Assembly: GCA_021014325.1 (NCBI GenBank)
Contig: CM037472.1
Span: 21,499,063-21,563,062 of the forward strand
Source of the DNA: Plazaster borealis
Taxonomy: Eukaryota > Echinodermata > Asteroidea > Forcipulatida > Labidiasteridae
DNA: 64,000 nucleotides
Reading direction: 5' to 3'
The notes beneath the pieces are model-generated. The model was given only the letters and a program-made list of their open reading frames with translations, did not search any database and was not told the DNA's origin. This document shows, piece after piece, positions 11,060 to 21,300 of this stretch; position 1 is the first letter of the stretch, and each line of letters starts with the position of its first letter. The translations under genes were made by a program, and so were the position numbers.

Positions 11060-13060
11060 TGTTTTTATAATTTGGTTTTAACCCTTTCCCGATCTGTTTG
11101 AAGCACTGTATACTCAGTACTTTTGCGAGTTTTGTAAAAAAAAAAATTAAAAAAAAAACATAAATTAAAAACAATTAAACGGAAGTAAAGATCACAGGGG
11201 GTCAAACTTTGTGTAAGATTTTAAAAATACTACAGGGTCTTTCACATGATCCAAAAATCTTGTGTGTAGCAATTATGGTTCTTCAGATATGAATTTTGTT
11301 CAATATTAAACATTGATTTAATGTTATAACATCATCGATGACGTCACCATCCTGAAAACCTATATGTAAAGTTTGTGAATTTTCAAGTTTATATGTGCTT
11401 GAGAAGTGTGCTTTTGTTAGCGGAAAAGCAACAGGGAGAAGAAGAAGAAGAAGTATTAAGAAAAAAAGAAAACAAAATGAAATGTAAAAGTTCATCTTTC
11501 GGTTTGACCGGAAGTCCAGTTCAAATAGGGCCACACTCTGTGTAGCGCTTGTGAAGTTGTAAAAACTCAATACCCAAGGATTTTATAACTGAACAAAGTT
11601 TGAAAATCGGTTGTAGTTCTTGAGATATGGTGTCACTTCCGGTTGATCCGGAAGTAAAGGTCAACATGGGGTCACGGTTACCCAAGGCTAATCTCCAATG
11701 CCCAAGGAGTCTATACCTGAAAACAATTTTGAAAATCAGTTGAGTAGTTCTTGAGATATGGTGTCACTTCCGTTTGACCCGGAAGTAAAGGTCAACATGG
11801 GGTCACGGTACCCAAGGCTAATCTCCAATGCCCAAGGAGTCTATAATTGAAAAAAGTTTGAAAATCGGTTGAGTAGTTCTTGAGATATGGTGTCACTTCA
11901 GGTTGACCCGGAAGTAAAGGTCAACATGGGGTCACGGTAAACCAAAGCTAATCTCCAATGCCCAAGGAGTCTATAACTGAAAACAGTTTGAAAATCGGTT
12001 GTGTAGTTCTTGAGATATTTTCCCTCTTCCGGTTGACCCGGAAGTAAAGGTCAACATGGGGTCACGGTTACCCAAGGCTAATCTCCAATGCCCAAGGAGT
12101 CTATAACTGAAAACAGTTTGAAAATCGGTTGTGTAGTTCTTGAGATATGGTCCCCTTTCCGGTTGACCTGGAAGTAAAGGTCAACATGGGGTCACGGTTA
12201 CCCAAGGCTAATCTCCAATGCCCAAGGATTTTATAACTGAAAAAAGTTTGAAAATCGGTTGTGTTGTTCTTGAATTATGAATTTTTAAAAAATCTGACAT
12301 TTGATTGTTAGCGAGGTTTGCACGGACGGCTGTTTTAGAGACTAACAAAGCGTAATGTCAAAATCAGGTTGCGCGAACCTTGAAAAGAGACTAGACTACA
12401 AGCACGTTTGAAGGACTTTGAACCTTGCGGTTGATTGAATGGAGCAAGCAGCCGCTCACCGTCTAACTGGTTTAGATTGCGTATTGTGTGTGTTTTCAAT
12501 GCAGTTTTATTCCCGCGGTTTGACAGCGGGTCAATGTATACCCGATTTCAACCATAATTGAAGGTCAAATTGGTAACATTTCTGTGGAAAAGTTTGCGGA
12601 GGAAGAACAACATATAACCTGATGTAAAAATTGTGACTGAAGTATCAGTAGTTCTTGAGATATGATTTTTTGAAATTTTCAACTTCCGGTTTGAATCGGA
12701 AGTCAAGGTCAAATGGGGTCACACTCTGTGTAGCGTTTTTTGAATTTGCAAAGGCCTTTCCGATGATGTATAGATTGTGAAAATCCACTGTGTGGTTCAT
12801 GAGTTATGATTTTTTCAAATATTAAACTTTGATTTAACGTAATTCGACACCTGATGACATCATCATGACGTAACTACAGCGGTTTCATCTCCTAATAGAT
12901 ATCTAACTATATGTGAAGTTTCAAGTTTATATGTGCTTGGGAAGTGTGCTTTTGTTAGCGGAAACGCGACGGGGAGAAGAAGAAGAAGAAGAAGTATTAA
13001 GAAGAAAAAAAAAAACGAACAAAAACAAGAGGTGTTCCGGGCGGAATGCCCGAACACCTA
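11060..13060. repeat. Complex repeat block with a 130-bp tandem array
   Basis: Two direct copies of a flanking module (11220-11480 and 12750-13020) each contain TTTATATGTGCTTG, GAAGTGTGCTTTTGTTAGCG, a GAA microsatellite and GTATTAAGAA. Between them lies an array of a 130-bp unit. There is no open frame, and the ORFs seen are low-complexity. The right end carries a GC-rich hairpin at 13030-13059. Confidence 0.65.
11573..12290. repeat. 130-bp tandem array, about 5.5 copies
   Basis: CCCAAGGAGTCTATA recurs at 11701, 11831, 11961 and 12091, with CCCAAGGATTTTATA variants at 11573 and 12221. Each unit carries GTTCTTGAGATATGGTGTCA, CCGGTTGACCCGGAAGTAAA and GGTCAACATGGGGTCACGGT. The period is exactly 130 bp in most units. 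Confidence 0.85.
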
Positions 13061-13369
13061 AAAAACACCTTACCAGATATCTGAATTTGAAAAGATACTT
13101 GTTAGGTTGGGATGGGAGCAAGTTATGAAACTCTCATTATTTGGTTTTAGTCAACAGCGTTCGCAGGAATTACAATGTGACAGTGTCAATAAAACAAAAT
13201 GCTAGTCATCGTCTTGCCCAAGAAAAAAGTAGTTTTGATGTGTAAATGAAAGATTTATATTCCCATGCAAGGCCTGAAAGCGTACATCAAGAATTTTGTT
13301 TAAAAAGATTTCCTAACATTTATGACGTGAAAAGGGTGGTGTTCATTCACATATAAACCCCCCCTTGCA

Positions 13370-13540
13370 TAGGCCGCCATAGCCGAAAAGTGCAGGCACA
13401 ACTCTCAGCCAGTGATAGTTCTTCTTTTCACCTGAGTAAGGGCAAGGTTTTTAGCTGGTGATGTCATTTGCAACATTGGCAACAACTCTCGGCCATTGAT
13501 AGGTCTTCCCTTGACTTCAGTGAGGGCACTGTTCGAGCTT
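13370..13540. repeat. Dispersed repeat with ACAACTCTC / GAGGGC motifs
   Basis: Two tandem, diverged modules of the form ACAACTCTCrGCCA.TGATAG ... CAGTGAGGGCACTGTT. A related copy with GCACAACTCTCAGGCATTGA and CCTCAGTGAGGGCGCTGTT is at 35140-35260. Confidence 0.5.
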
Positions 13541-13613
13541 GTTTTTATTATACATTTTTGTGATGAAACCAAGGATGCCTCATAAGTGAACTTAATCACT
13601 GTAGCTCGCAAGC

Positions 13614-13897
13614 CTGAGGAAACCTGTAAACAAGGGTGCTTGAGATGTGAACCAGAATTACCGCGGTTAACCCCTACTTTTCCACCATAAGCATTCTGGG
13701 TTCTTTTACATGCAATACCAATCCTAGTACACAGGACCTACGGCTTAATGTCCCATCCAAAGGACAAAGCAATTATGGTAAAAGTATCTTGCTCAAGGAC
13801 ACAAGCGCCACAACCGTGACTTGAACCCACACTCTGCTGATCAGAAACACCAGAGCTTGAGTCTGGTGCTCTTAACCGCTCAGCCAGGACAACCCAC
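13614..13897 (-). repeat. tRNA-derived SINE, copy 2
   Basis: Reverse complement of the SINE at 7452-7740. The tRNA-like head lies at the high-coordinate end (GTGCTCTTAACCGCTCAGCC, ACTTGAACCCACACTCTGCT) and the body runs to CCTGAGGAAACCTGTAAACA. Confidence 0.75.
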
Positions 13898-14077
13898 AAC
13901 AATGACCCAGTTAAGTGGGAAAGCTACATGACTGGCTAAACTCGCTCTGTGCAAATTCTTCATTCCTTTCAATTCAAGAAATTTGACTAGTTCATTTTTA
14001 TGCTCATTTTTGCACTGTGATTTGATTGCTTCTGGGATCTCATCTTTTTCTCTGTATGTGTTTGTAGCTTTTACTGT

Positions 14078-14228
14078 CTTAATGTCCCAACAAAAGGACA
14101 AAGCAATTATGGTAAAGTATCTTGCTCAGGGACATAAGTGCCACGACCAGGACTCGAACCCACACTCTGCTGATCAGACACAGCAGAGCTTGAGTCTGGT
14201 GCTCTTAACCGCTCGGCCACGACACAAC
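14078..14228 (-). repeat. tRNA-derived SINE, 5'-end fragment (copy 3)
   Basis: Contains the tRNA-like head (GACTCGAACCCACACTCTGC, CTTAACCGCTCGGCCACGAC) and the first part of the body (TATCTTGCTCAGGGACATAA). The rest is missing. Confidence 0.72.
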
Positions 14229-14239
14229 ATATGCAAGTC

Positions 14240-15217
14240 TATTGTAACATTGTGTACTTTTGAAACCTGTGATTTGGCCGTAACTTGAGCAAAGACATAC
14301 CTTCTCTATCCTTTCTCTATCATCATGTGGATGAAGGCCCTGCATCTTTGCTCTCTCCAGACTTTTTCCGCTTCAGGATTGCCTCTAAAAGTCTGGAAAG
14401 AACAAAGAAATCAGGACCATGGGAAAGACATCCTTCATCAGGATGGAGAGAACTTGTCGCATCAGTGCAAAAACGTTATATCTTAATTTATACAAAAATG
14501 CTGCATCTCGCACAAAATTGCTCCATGCAAAAACGCTGTATCTCGGCGCTTGCTTGTACATGTGTGTATGTGTGTACGTCTGGGCAATTTTATGTGAGAT
14601 ACGACATTTTGATAATTTCAAACTCGCGTGTAATGTAATTGCTAGTTTAGGAATTACAATGTTTTTAATGCACTGACTCGACGAACTACTGTGCGACAAC
14701 TTTTATAGTGACCATTAGAAAGGTGAAATTTGATGGCCCCATCTTTTATCCTAAAAAGTATCACTCTATAAATGCAGTTATTATTACAGTTAGTAAGGGT
14801 CGGGATTGTAACTACAAAAAACTTGGTTTGAAAACTCCAATGTAGTCATGCATTCTTCACACAATCACGCTAACTGCAATGTTACGAATGCTCACAAAAT
14901 CAACAATGTCCAGAAATATAAAGCTGAAACAAACACTTTCACACTTAAAGCGAATGTTACATGAAACAATTGGGTCAAATATAAGAATGCTTTTAATAAT
15001 AATGACAAATGTCACACAATGTCCCAACCTCGTGAAATGACCCAGTTATCAAGCTACAGTACACTAGTTGGCTGTAAATATAATTTCAGTTTTCTTACTG
15101 CAGACTTTGGCTTAAAAAAGAATTCTCAAATAATTGTTTATATTTTTATATGTTTCTTAGTTAATTCGGTATCTTAAAATTGAATCTTATAATGCGGTAT
15201 CTTAAAATCGACTGTTA
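14240..15217. other. Downstream flank of PCMT1
   Basis: AT-rich. It should include the PCMT1 3' UTR, reading leftward from 15217. I see no strong AATAAA on the minus strand here; an ATTAAA near 14992 is the nearest variant. Short GT-rich ORFs around 14285-14676 lack exon features. Confidence 0.4.
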
Positions 15218-15397
15218 TTACCACCTTCCAGGCCACTGGTGTTCTTTGCTCGTCAGTGGAACGTAGACCACGCCCATTAAGTTCTTCTTTGTAACACGAC
15301 CGTCTTGATCTTTGTCGTATTGTTCCAGCATTTGATTGGCTCCTTGGGGACCCACCGGGATGATGAGACGACCACCTGGTTTTAACTGCTCAATAAG
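15218..15397 (-). CDS. PCMT1: PCMT1 terminal exon
   Basis: [19 protein letters not shown] ... [19 protein letters not shown] then TAA. Fifty-nine codons plus stop. Acceptor TTTTCACTGACAG. Confidence 0.96.
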   Translation of the reverse strand, partial: LIEQLKPGGRLIIPVGPQGANQMLEQYDKDQDGRVTKKNLMGVVYVPLTSKEHQWPGRW

Positions 15398-18300
15398 CTG
15401 TCAGTGAAAATTAACACCAAAATAAAAACAAAGACTATAAATACAAATATTTTAAAGCTTTGCTCTTTATCGATAATGCTTTCCTGTAAACCAGGCATGC
15501 AACTCATCAACCCCAAAAAATATTTTTAGCGCGAACTGCTAAATGCGAAGTCAATATGATGTTTAACCATGGTATGCGCCTGCTTTAGAGGACGAACCAA
15601 TTAATTTTAGTTTGGAATGCACAACAATCTCTCTTTTTTGTGTCTAATAGCCCGCAATTTGCGCTAGCTTGTGCATGTGACACTAATATTATTTCCGACT
15701 AATTTTAACAAAATGCTTTTGTTACTGTCCCACAACTTATTAATGCTAAACAGTCCCCATTTTTTAATTTTTTTTTTTCAAACACAGAATTCAGGAATGG
15801 CGGGAATTGTTTAGGGGTGGAAATCCGCAGATCCACAGAGAAGTTACATTCCTGTGTGTATTCTGTACACCAAAAGCACTGACATTATTAATTTTTCCTA
15901 AATAGTTCATAACCTTTTTCCAGTGAAAATGTCTGTCTGGTCAAAAAAAGTATGCAACATTTTGTCTTATTGTTTTCAAGATGGGAAACAACAGTATATG
16001 TCAATTCAGAAAACCCCCAACTATCTTAAGTTGAATAGATGTGGGCAAATTCTTGTATCAGCTAAGTGAGAAACCTGTCATAGGACAGGTTTCTCACTAA
16101 TAGCTGCTTATTGCTCTCCGATGGATTAAGCAAAGAGTGTTTGATGATAATGGCAACACTGCTTAGTAATTTGTTTGCAACATCAATTTTAAACTTACAG
16201 CTGGTGGTAGTAAAGGAGCTGCTGCACCAACATGAATCGCATCATACGGTCCTCCCTCCGGATAACCCTTCCTTCCATCACCAACTGCATGTTAATAATT
16301 TGAAGAAGAGGAAAAATCAATCACTGTTATAATTAGCTAATAGCCAAACCTTTTGAATGTGGATGGATACAAATGATAGTTGAGCTTGCTGGGGCGCATT
16401 TAAGTGGCCCGACCACAAATAGGTTTCGATCATCGGCTTAAAATGTTTTTGCATGTTCGGTTGAATTGTGGCGACGCAGCTGTTCCGACCAAACCGTAAC
16501 AGAGTTGTTTGCTCGGTTTGGCTTGGTTTCAAGATGGCAGATTTTACAAACTAACAAAAGATGTCAACAAATTGTTTTCAAAAAAATAAAAGACTGTCTG
16601 ATAACTATGAATGTTGATAAATATAAAGACTAAGTTCCATTATTTTAAACATTCATTTCCAAGAGACGTACCTCTATCACGAGCTGTTTATGGTTACCAA
16701 CGTAGCTCTCAGAAAAATTGTTTCGGTCAATGAATTTTATGTAAGAAACTTAATTTAGGTCAGAGTTGCCAAAACACACCACGATTGTCTCAAGTAACAT
16801 AGTCTTTTTGGAAGGAAGAATCTATTAGGTTTGAAACATAACGCCATTTAATACAGACCAGAATTGTTTCTGATTTGTGCTGCCGATTCTTCAGGAGTTT
16901 GCAATTGTTAATTGTCTTCTTCTTTATGTACCTTATGCATTGACGTCATCATGCCGCCATCTTAAGAGGTAAAACGATGATGAACCTATGGAAAGGCACA
17001 TCTAAGATGTACACAAGGTGCACAAGATGGACCAATGAGCAATCTGCTTTTGAGCTCTAGCTGAGGGTGCCCAACTCAAATGACGCAATGTGCATAAGGT
17101 CTATTCTTGAATTGTTTTCATGGCAACTATTCCCTTTTTATTTGAGTAGTACTGTTAACACTGCTATTTGACTTGAGTTTCTATTTGTTATTGTGGTCAA
17201 ATTACTCTCTTCTTCATGGACACTACCTCTACACTCCAACATGTATGGGGTGCATTTTCGCGGTCATAACCAATAACTGTTCCGGTTGAATTGGCCATTG
17301 ATTAATCACTGGCCAAGGGCCGAAACAGTTATTGGTTACAGCCCTCGAAGGCACCCTTCAGACAGACCTAAAGCACTAACCAACAAGCTTGATACGACCA
17401 GAGTCTAGTAGATTTGAATGTTCCTTGGCTACATTGATGACTGACCACTCGACTAACTCCTTGATGTGATCGATACCTACTACTCGGCCGGTCTCACCAA
17501 CCTGCACAAAAGATAAACACATACCCACTTCAATTTCCGAGTATTTACAAAACTGAAACACCAAAACTTGTATTCACCTATTTATTTTAAATGCCTTTCA
17601 ACTGCTGATGATGTGACCTATGACACCACTTGATTATAAAAATAGTGCAGTCAGGAATTCTGCACTTATGGCACCCTGTAAAGCACATCATTCCATGGGA
17701 GGTAAAGCACAGAATTCCACGGTAAGCAGAGCCATGAAATTGGGCCCAGATGTGTTCAAAAGTTTGATTGTCGTTAAATAGTAGACACCAAGATATTAGC
17801 AATTTAGATGAGATTTCAGAAAATGTTAATAATTGGGTCTACATCCAAGACCAAATCATCCTGCCCCCTTCATAAGCCTGTACTCATCTTTTCCCTTAGT
17901 AACTCACATTACATTGACCACAGAAATCACAAATATAATTTCTGAATTATTTTTACGAATTTATACAATATGTATATTAAGACTTTTGACAGTCTTTGCA
18001 AGTCTCCCACAGGGTTGAATGTTTGGCCCTGTTAAAGTGTGCAAATTTAACATTTAACGCTCCTACTACCAGCGTGTTTCTTGAGAAAACCAACGCATAC
18101 CTCACTATGCCACAACAGTCTATTTCGAGGCACACACATGCTTATCTAGAGAGTAGAGCCATAGCCCAAAAGTTCCAATGATAGTAAAACTGGAGAAGCC
18201 ACCAGCTGTGCTCAATTTCAATGGATTTTTTTGCCACTGTTGGTTAGAGCGTGGGTCCTTTCTCTATGGTTAGAGATACATGTAATATTTTCAACCTTGG

Positions 18301-21300
18301 TCAATTTCTCCAGTGGCAATCTGTGGCACTGATCGACATTACAAACAAACACAATGACAGAAAAGTGTGGAATGGGTTACTTCACCATTGTGAGCATGGT
18401 ATATGGGAGATTTACGCTGGGTTCCTGCAAACTGTTTGAATACATGTCAGAATTGCACAGTCAATTATCAAACGCAATTCTCAACATGAAAAGTCTCAAG
18501 TATCGTGTACCACATCATATTCCTGTAGTTAACAGATTGCAATTGGCTCATCCCCACACTCACCATTAACCCCATACAAGCTGTCAGATAACCACTTCCT
18601 GAACCCACATCTAATGCCGTGTTGCCTTCACCTAAATGATCCTTCAGCAGCTCAAGAGCGTGTGCATGCTGGTGGGGAAGAATGAATACAAGTCAAAGGT
18701 CAGACCATCATGTAGTTGTTGGGAAGAATGAATACAAGTCAAAGGTCAGACCATCATGTAGTTAGTTGTGGGGGAAATGAATACAAGTCAAAGGTCAGAC
18801 CGTCATGTAGTTGTGGGGGGAATGAATACAAGTCAAAGGTCAGACCGTCATGTAGTTGTGGGGGAATGAATACAAGTCAAAGGTCTGACCGTCATGTAGT
18901 TGTGGGGGGAATGAATACAAGTCAAAGGTCAGACCGCCAGGTAGTTGTGGGGGGAATGAATACAAGTCAAAGGTCAGACCGTCATGTAGTTGTGGGGGGA
19001 ATGAATACAAGTCAAAGGTCAGACCGCCAGGTAGTTGTGGGGGGAATGAATACAAGTCAAAGGTCAGACCGCCAGGTAGTTGTGGGGGGAATGAATACAA
19101 GTCAAAGGTCAGACGGTCATGTAGTTTTGGGGAAGAATGAATACAAGTCAAAGGTCAGACCATCATGTAGTTGTGGGGGGAATGAATACAAGTCAAAGGT
19201 CAGACCGTCAAGGTTGTCAGAAAATGCCAAATTTGTCAAGGTCATCAATTTTTGTTAAGTGAGTTGTTTTCAAATTTTTGATACAATTATTGCTTTTAAC
19301 ATTGCCACAAAGTTTCAGGACCTAAAATGTATTAGTTTTATGCTTACAAAAGGATGATTGATACATGTAAATCATTGGTTTGACTTTGGTTATTTCCCCA
19401 ATGTAAGGCGAATCCTACATTGAAATACATAGCATTGGCATAGTGCAAACTACTCTCGTTCAGTATTATTGGAGAAGTCAGCTTTATTTGTGGTAGCAAA
19501 ATGTTAAAGATGATACGGTAAGCTCTCCAAAACACAGCCCCCCTTTTTTTAACTTCAATTTTTAAATTTGAAAATGGGGGCAGATACTCACCATGTGAGG
19601 TGCACTGATAGTAACGGCATAACCTGGATTTGACAAAAAGGCAAATGGGAAAGAAATTTAGTCCCTATTAGAAAATGGAATTTTTTGACTTTCAGTGCAA
19701 CTCATTATTGCTGATTAAAGGAGTGCACATACTGTAAATCCACCATATAAATTCAACTTCCTGGATCCACCAAAATCCATTCATGGTAACTCAACACCAA
19801 TGATGGACTTGATGATATTGGTTTGAAAAACCCATGTAAAGCCATCAAGATCATGCATGTGGTTTTCATGTGATACTGAATCAATCAAAATCAGGCAAGG
19901 ATTCTGGATGACCTAAGGAAATCGGTTTTACACAAAACAGCTTCTTTAAGTCAGTGCCCTAGATACCCGCATGAATGACACAGCACTCCCTGGATGGGAG
20001 GGGAAGGGGGGGGGGCTTGGGAACTTAGTCACTCACCAATTCCTTGAGGAGAATCTGCATAAGGATCTGACTTGCTCTTGCTGTAGTTCTTTCTATCAAC
20101 CTGTTTCATCGCATTGTGTACACTGTCTGTCTTAATGATTCCATGCTCTGTGAACGAAGGGAAAACATTCTAAGGTAAGTTGACACTTTTGAAAAATCTT
20201 CTCCCAAAACAATATTAAATCAAATCCTCAACACTATTAGTCTTGCTTATCATCGACAATCAAGTTAAAAACATGTTCAGCATTGAAGAGGGAGTGTGGG
20301 TTGGGATGGGATTAGTTGCGATAACGTAACCCTCCCGACGGCGATAGCCGGAGGGTTACGAGCCAAGCTCGAGCGGCAAACGGCAATCTGGTCCAACACG
20401 TACAATTTCGACAGCTAGTCAGCAGATTTGCTCCATTTTTACCACTTTTGAAAATCATGACACAAATTCTAGGAACACGAACTTGATCCTCAATGTCTAA
20501 TGAATCCTTCCATATCACTCAAAACACCATTGAGGAAATATTTTGAAGAAAAAGGACAAAAACTTACCAGATCCCCGAGCGAAAGAGTCACCACACGCAC
20601 GCAGCGCTGAGACCGTTGACCCTGTTGACCTGCACACACAGCCGAAGCTCTGCCCCACTCAGATTCAAATTTTCAACCTGGGACATTTTTCACTCGTTCG
20701 CTCGGGGATCTGTTTTGTCCTTTTTTCTTCAAAATACTTCCTCAATGGTGTTTTGAGTGATATGGAAGGATCCATTAGACATTGAGGATCAAGTTCGTGT
20801 TCCTAGAATTTGTGTCATGATTTTCAAAAGTGGTAAAAATGGAGCAAATCTGCTGACTAGCTGTCGAAATTGTACGTGTTGGACCAGATTGCCGTTTGCC
20901 GCTCGAGCTTGGCTCGTAACCCTCCGGCTATCGCCGTCGGGATGGTTACGTTATCGTAACTAGGATGGGATTGGGGTAGGAGAATGATCTAACAAGGCAT
21001 GAGAGAAGTGTGTGAAGTCTGGTGACCGTACAACCAGCCAACGACTGTTCCACTAACACTGTATCGTATCCATCAATTAATAGTTGTAATGTTAATTGTT
21101 TTCCTGACAAATGTTGACCTTGGCTTGATTAATATCTAGTTGCGATAATCATAACCCTTCTTGATCCTCCAGATGCAAAAGTGACAGTCGTTGGACATAA
21201 AAACAAATTTCCGAGATGCCTGATGGATCGACATGATCGAGAGAGGGTTTTTATACAATCGCAATTTTTTTTATGATCCAAATGCCATAGCATAATTACT

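Noticed and set aside
18716..19258. 180-codon plus-strand and 103-codon minus-strand frames
   Set aside because: They are readings of the 45-bp minisatellite, whose period is a multiple of three.
20312..20963. Two 68-codon frames of almost identical sequence on opposite strands
   Set aside because: Mirror ORFs in the arms of the foldback element; no transposase-like features.
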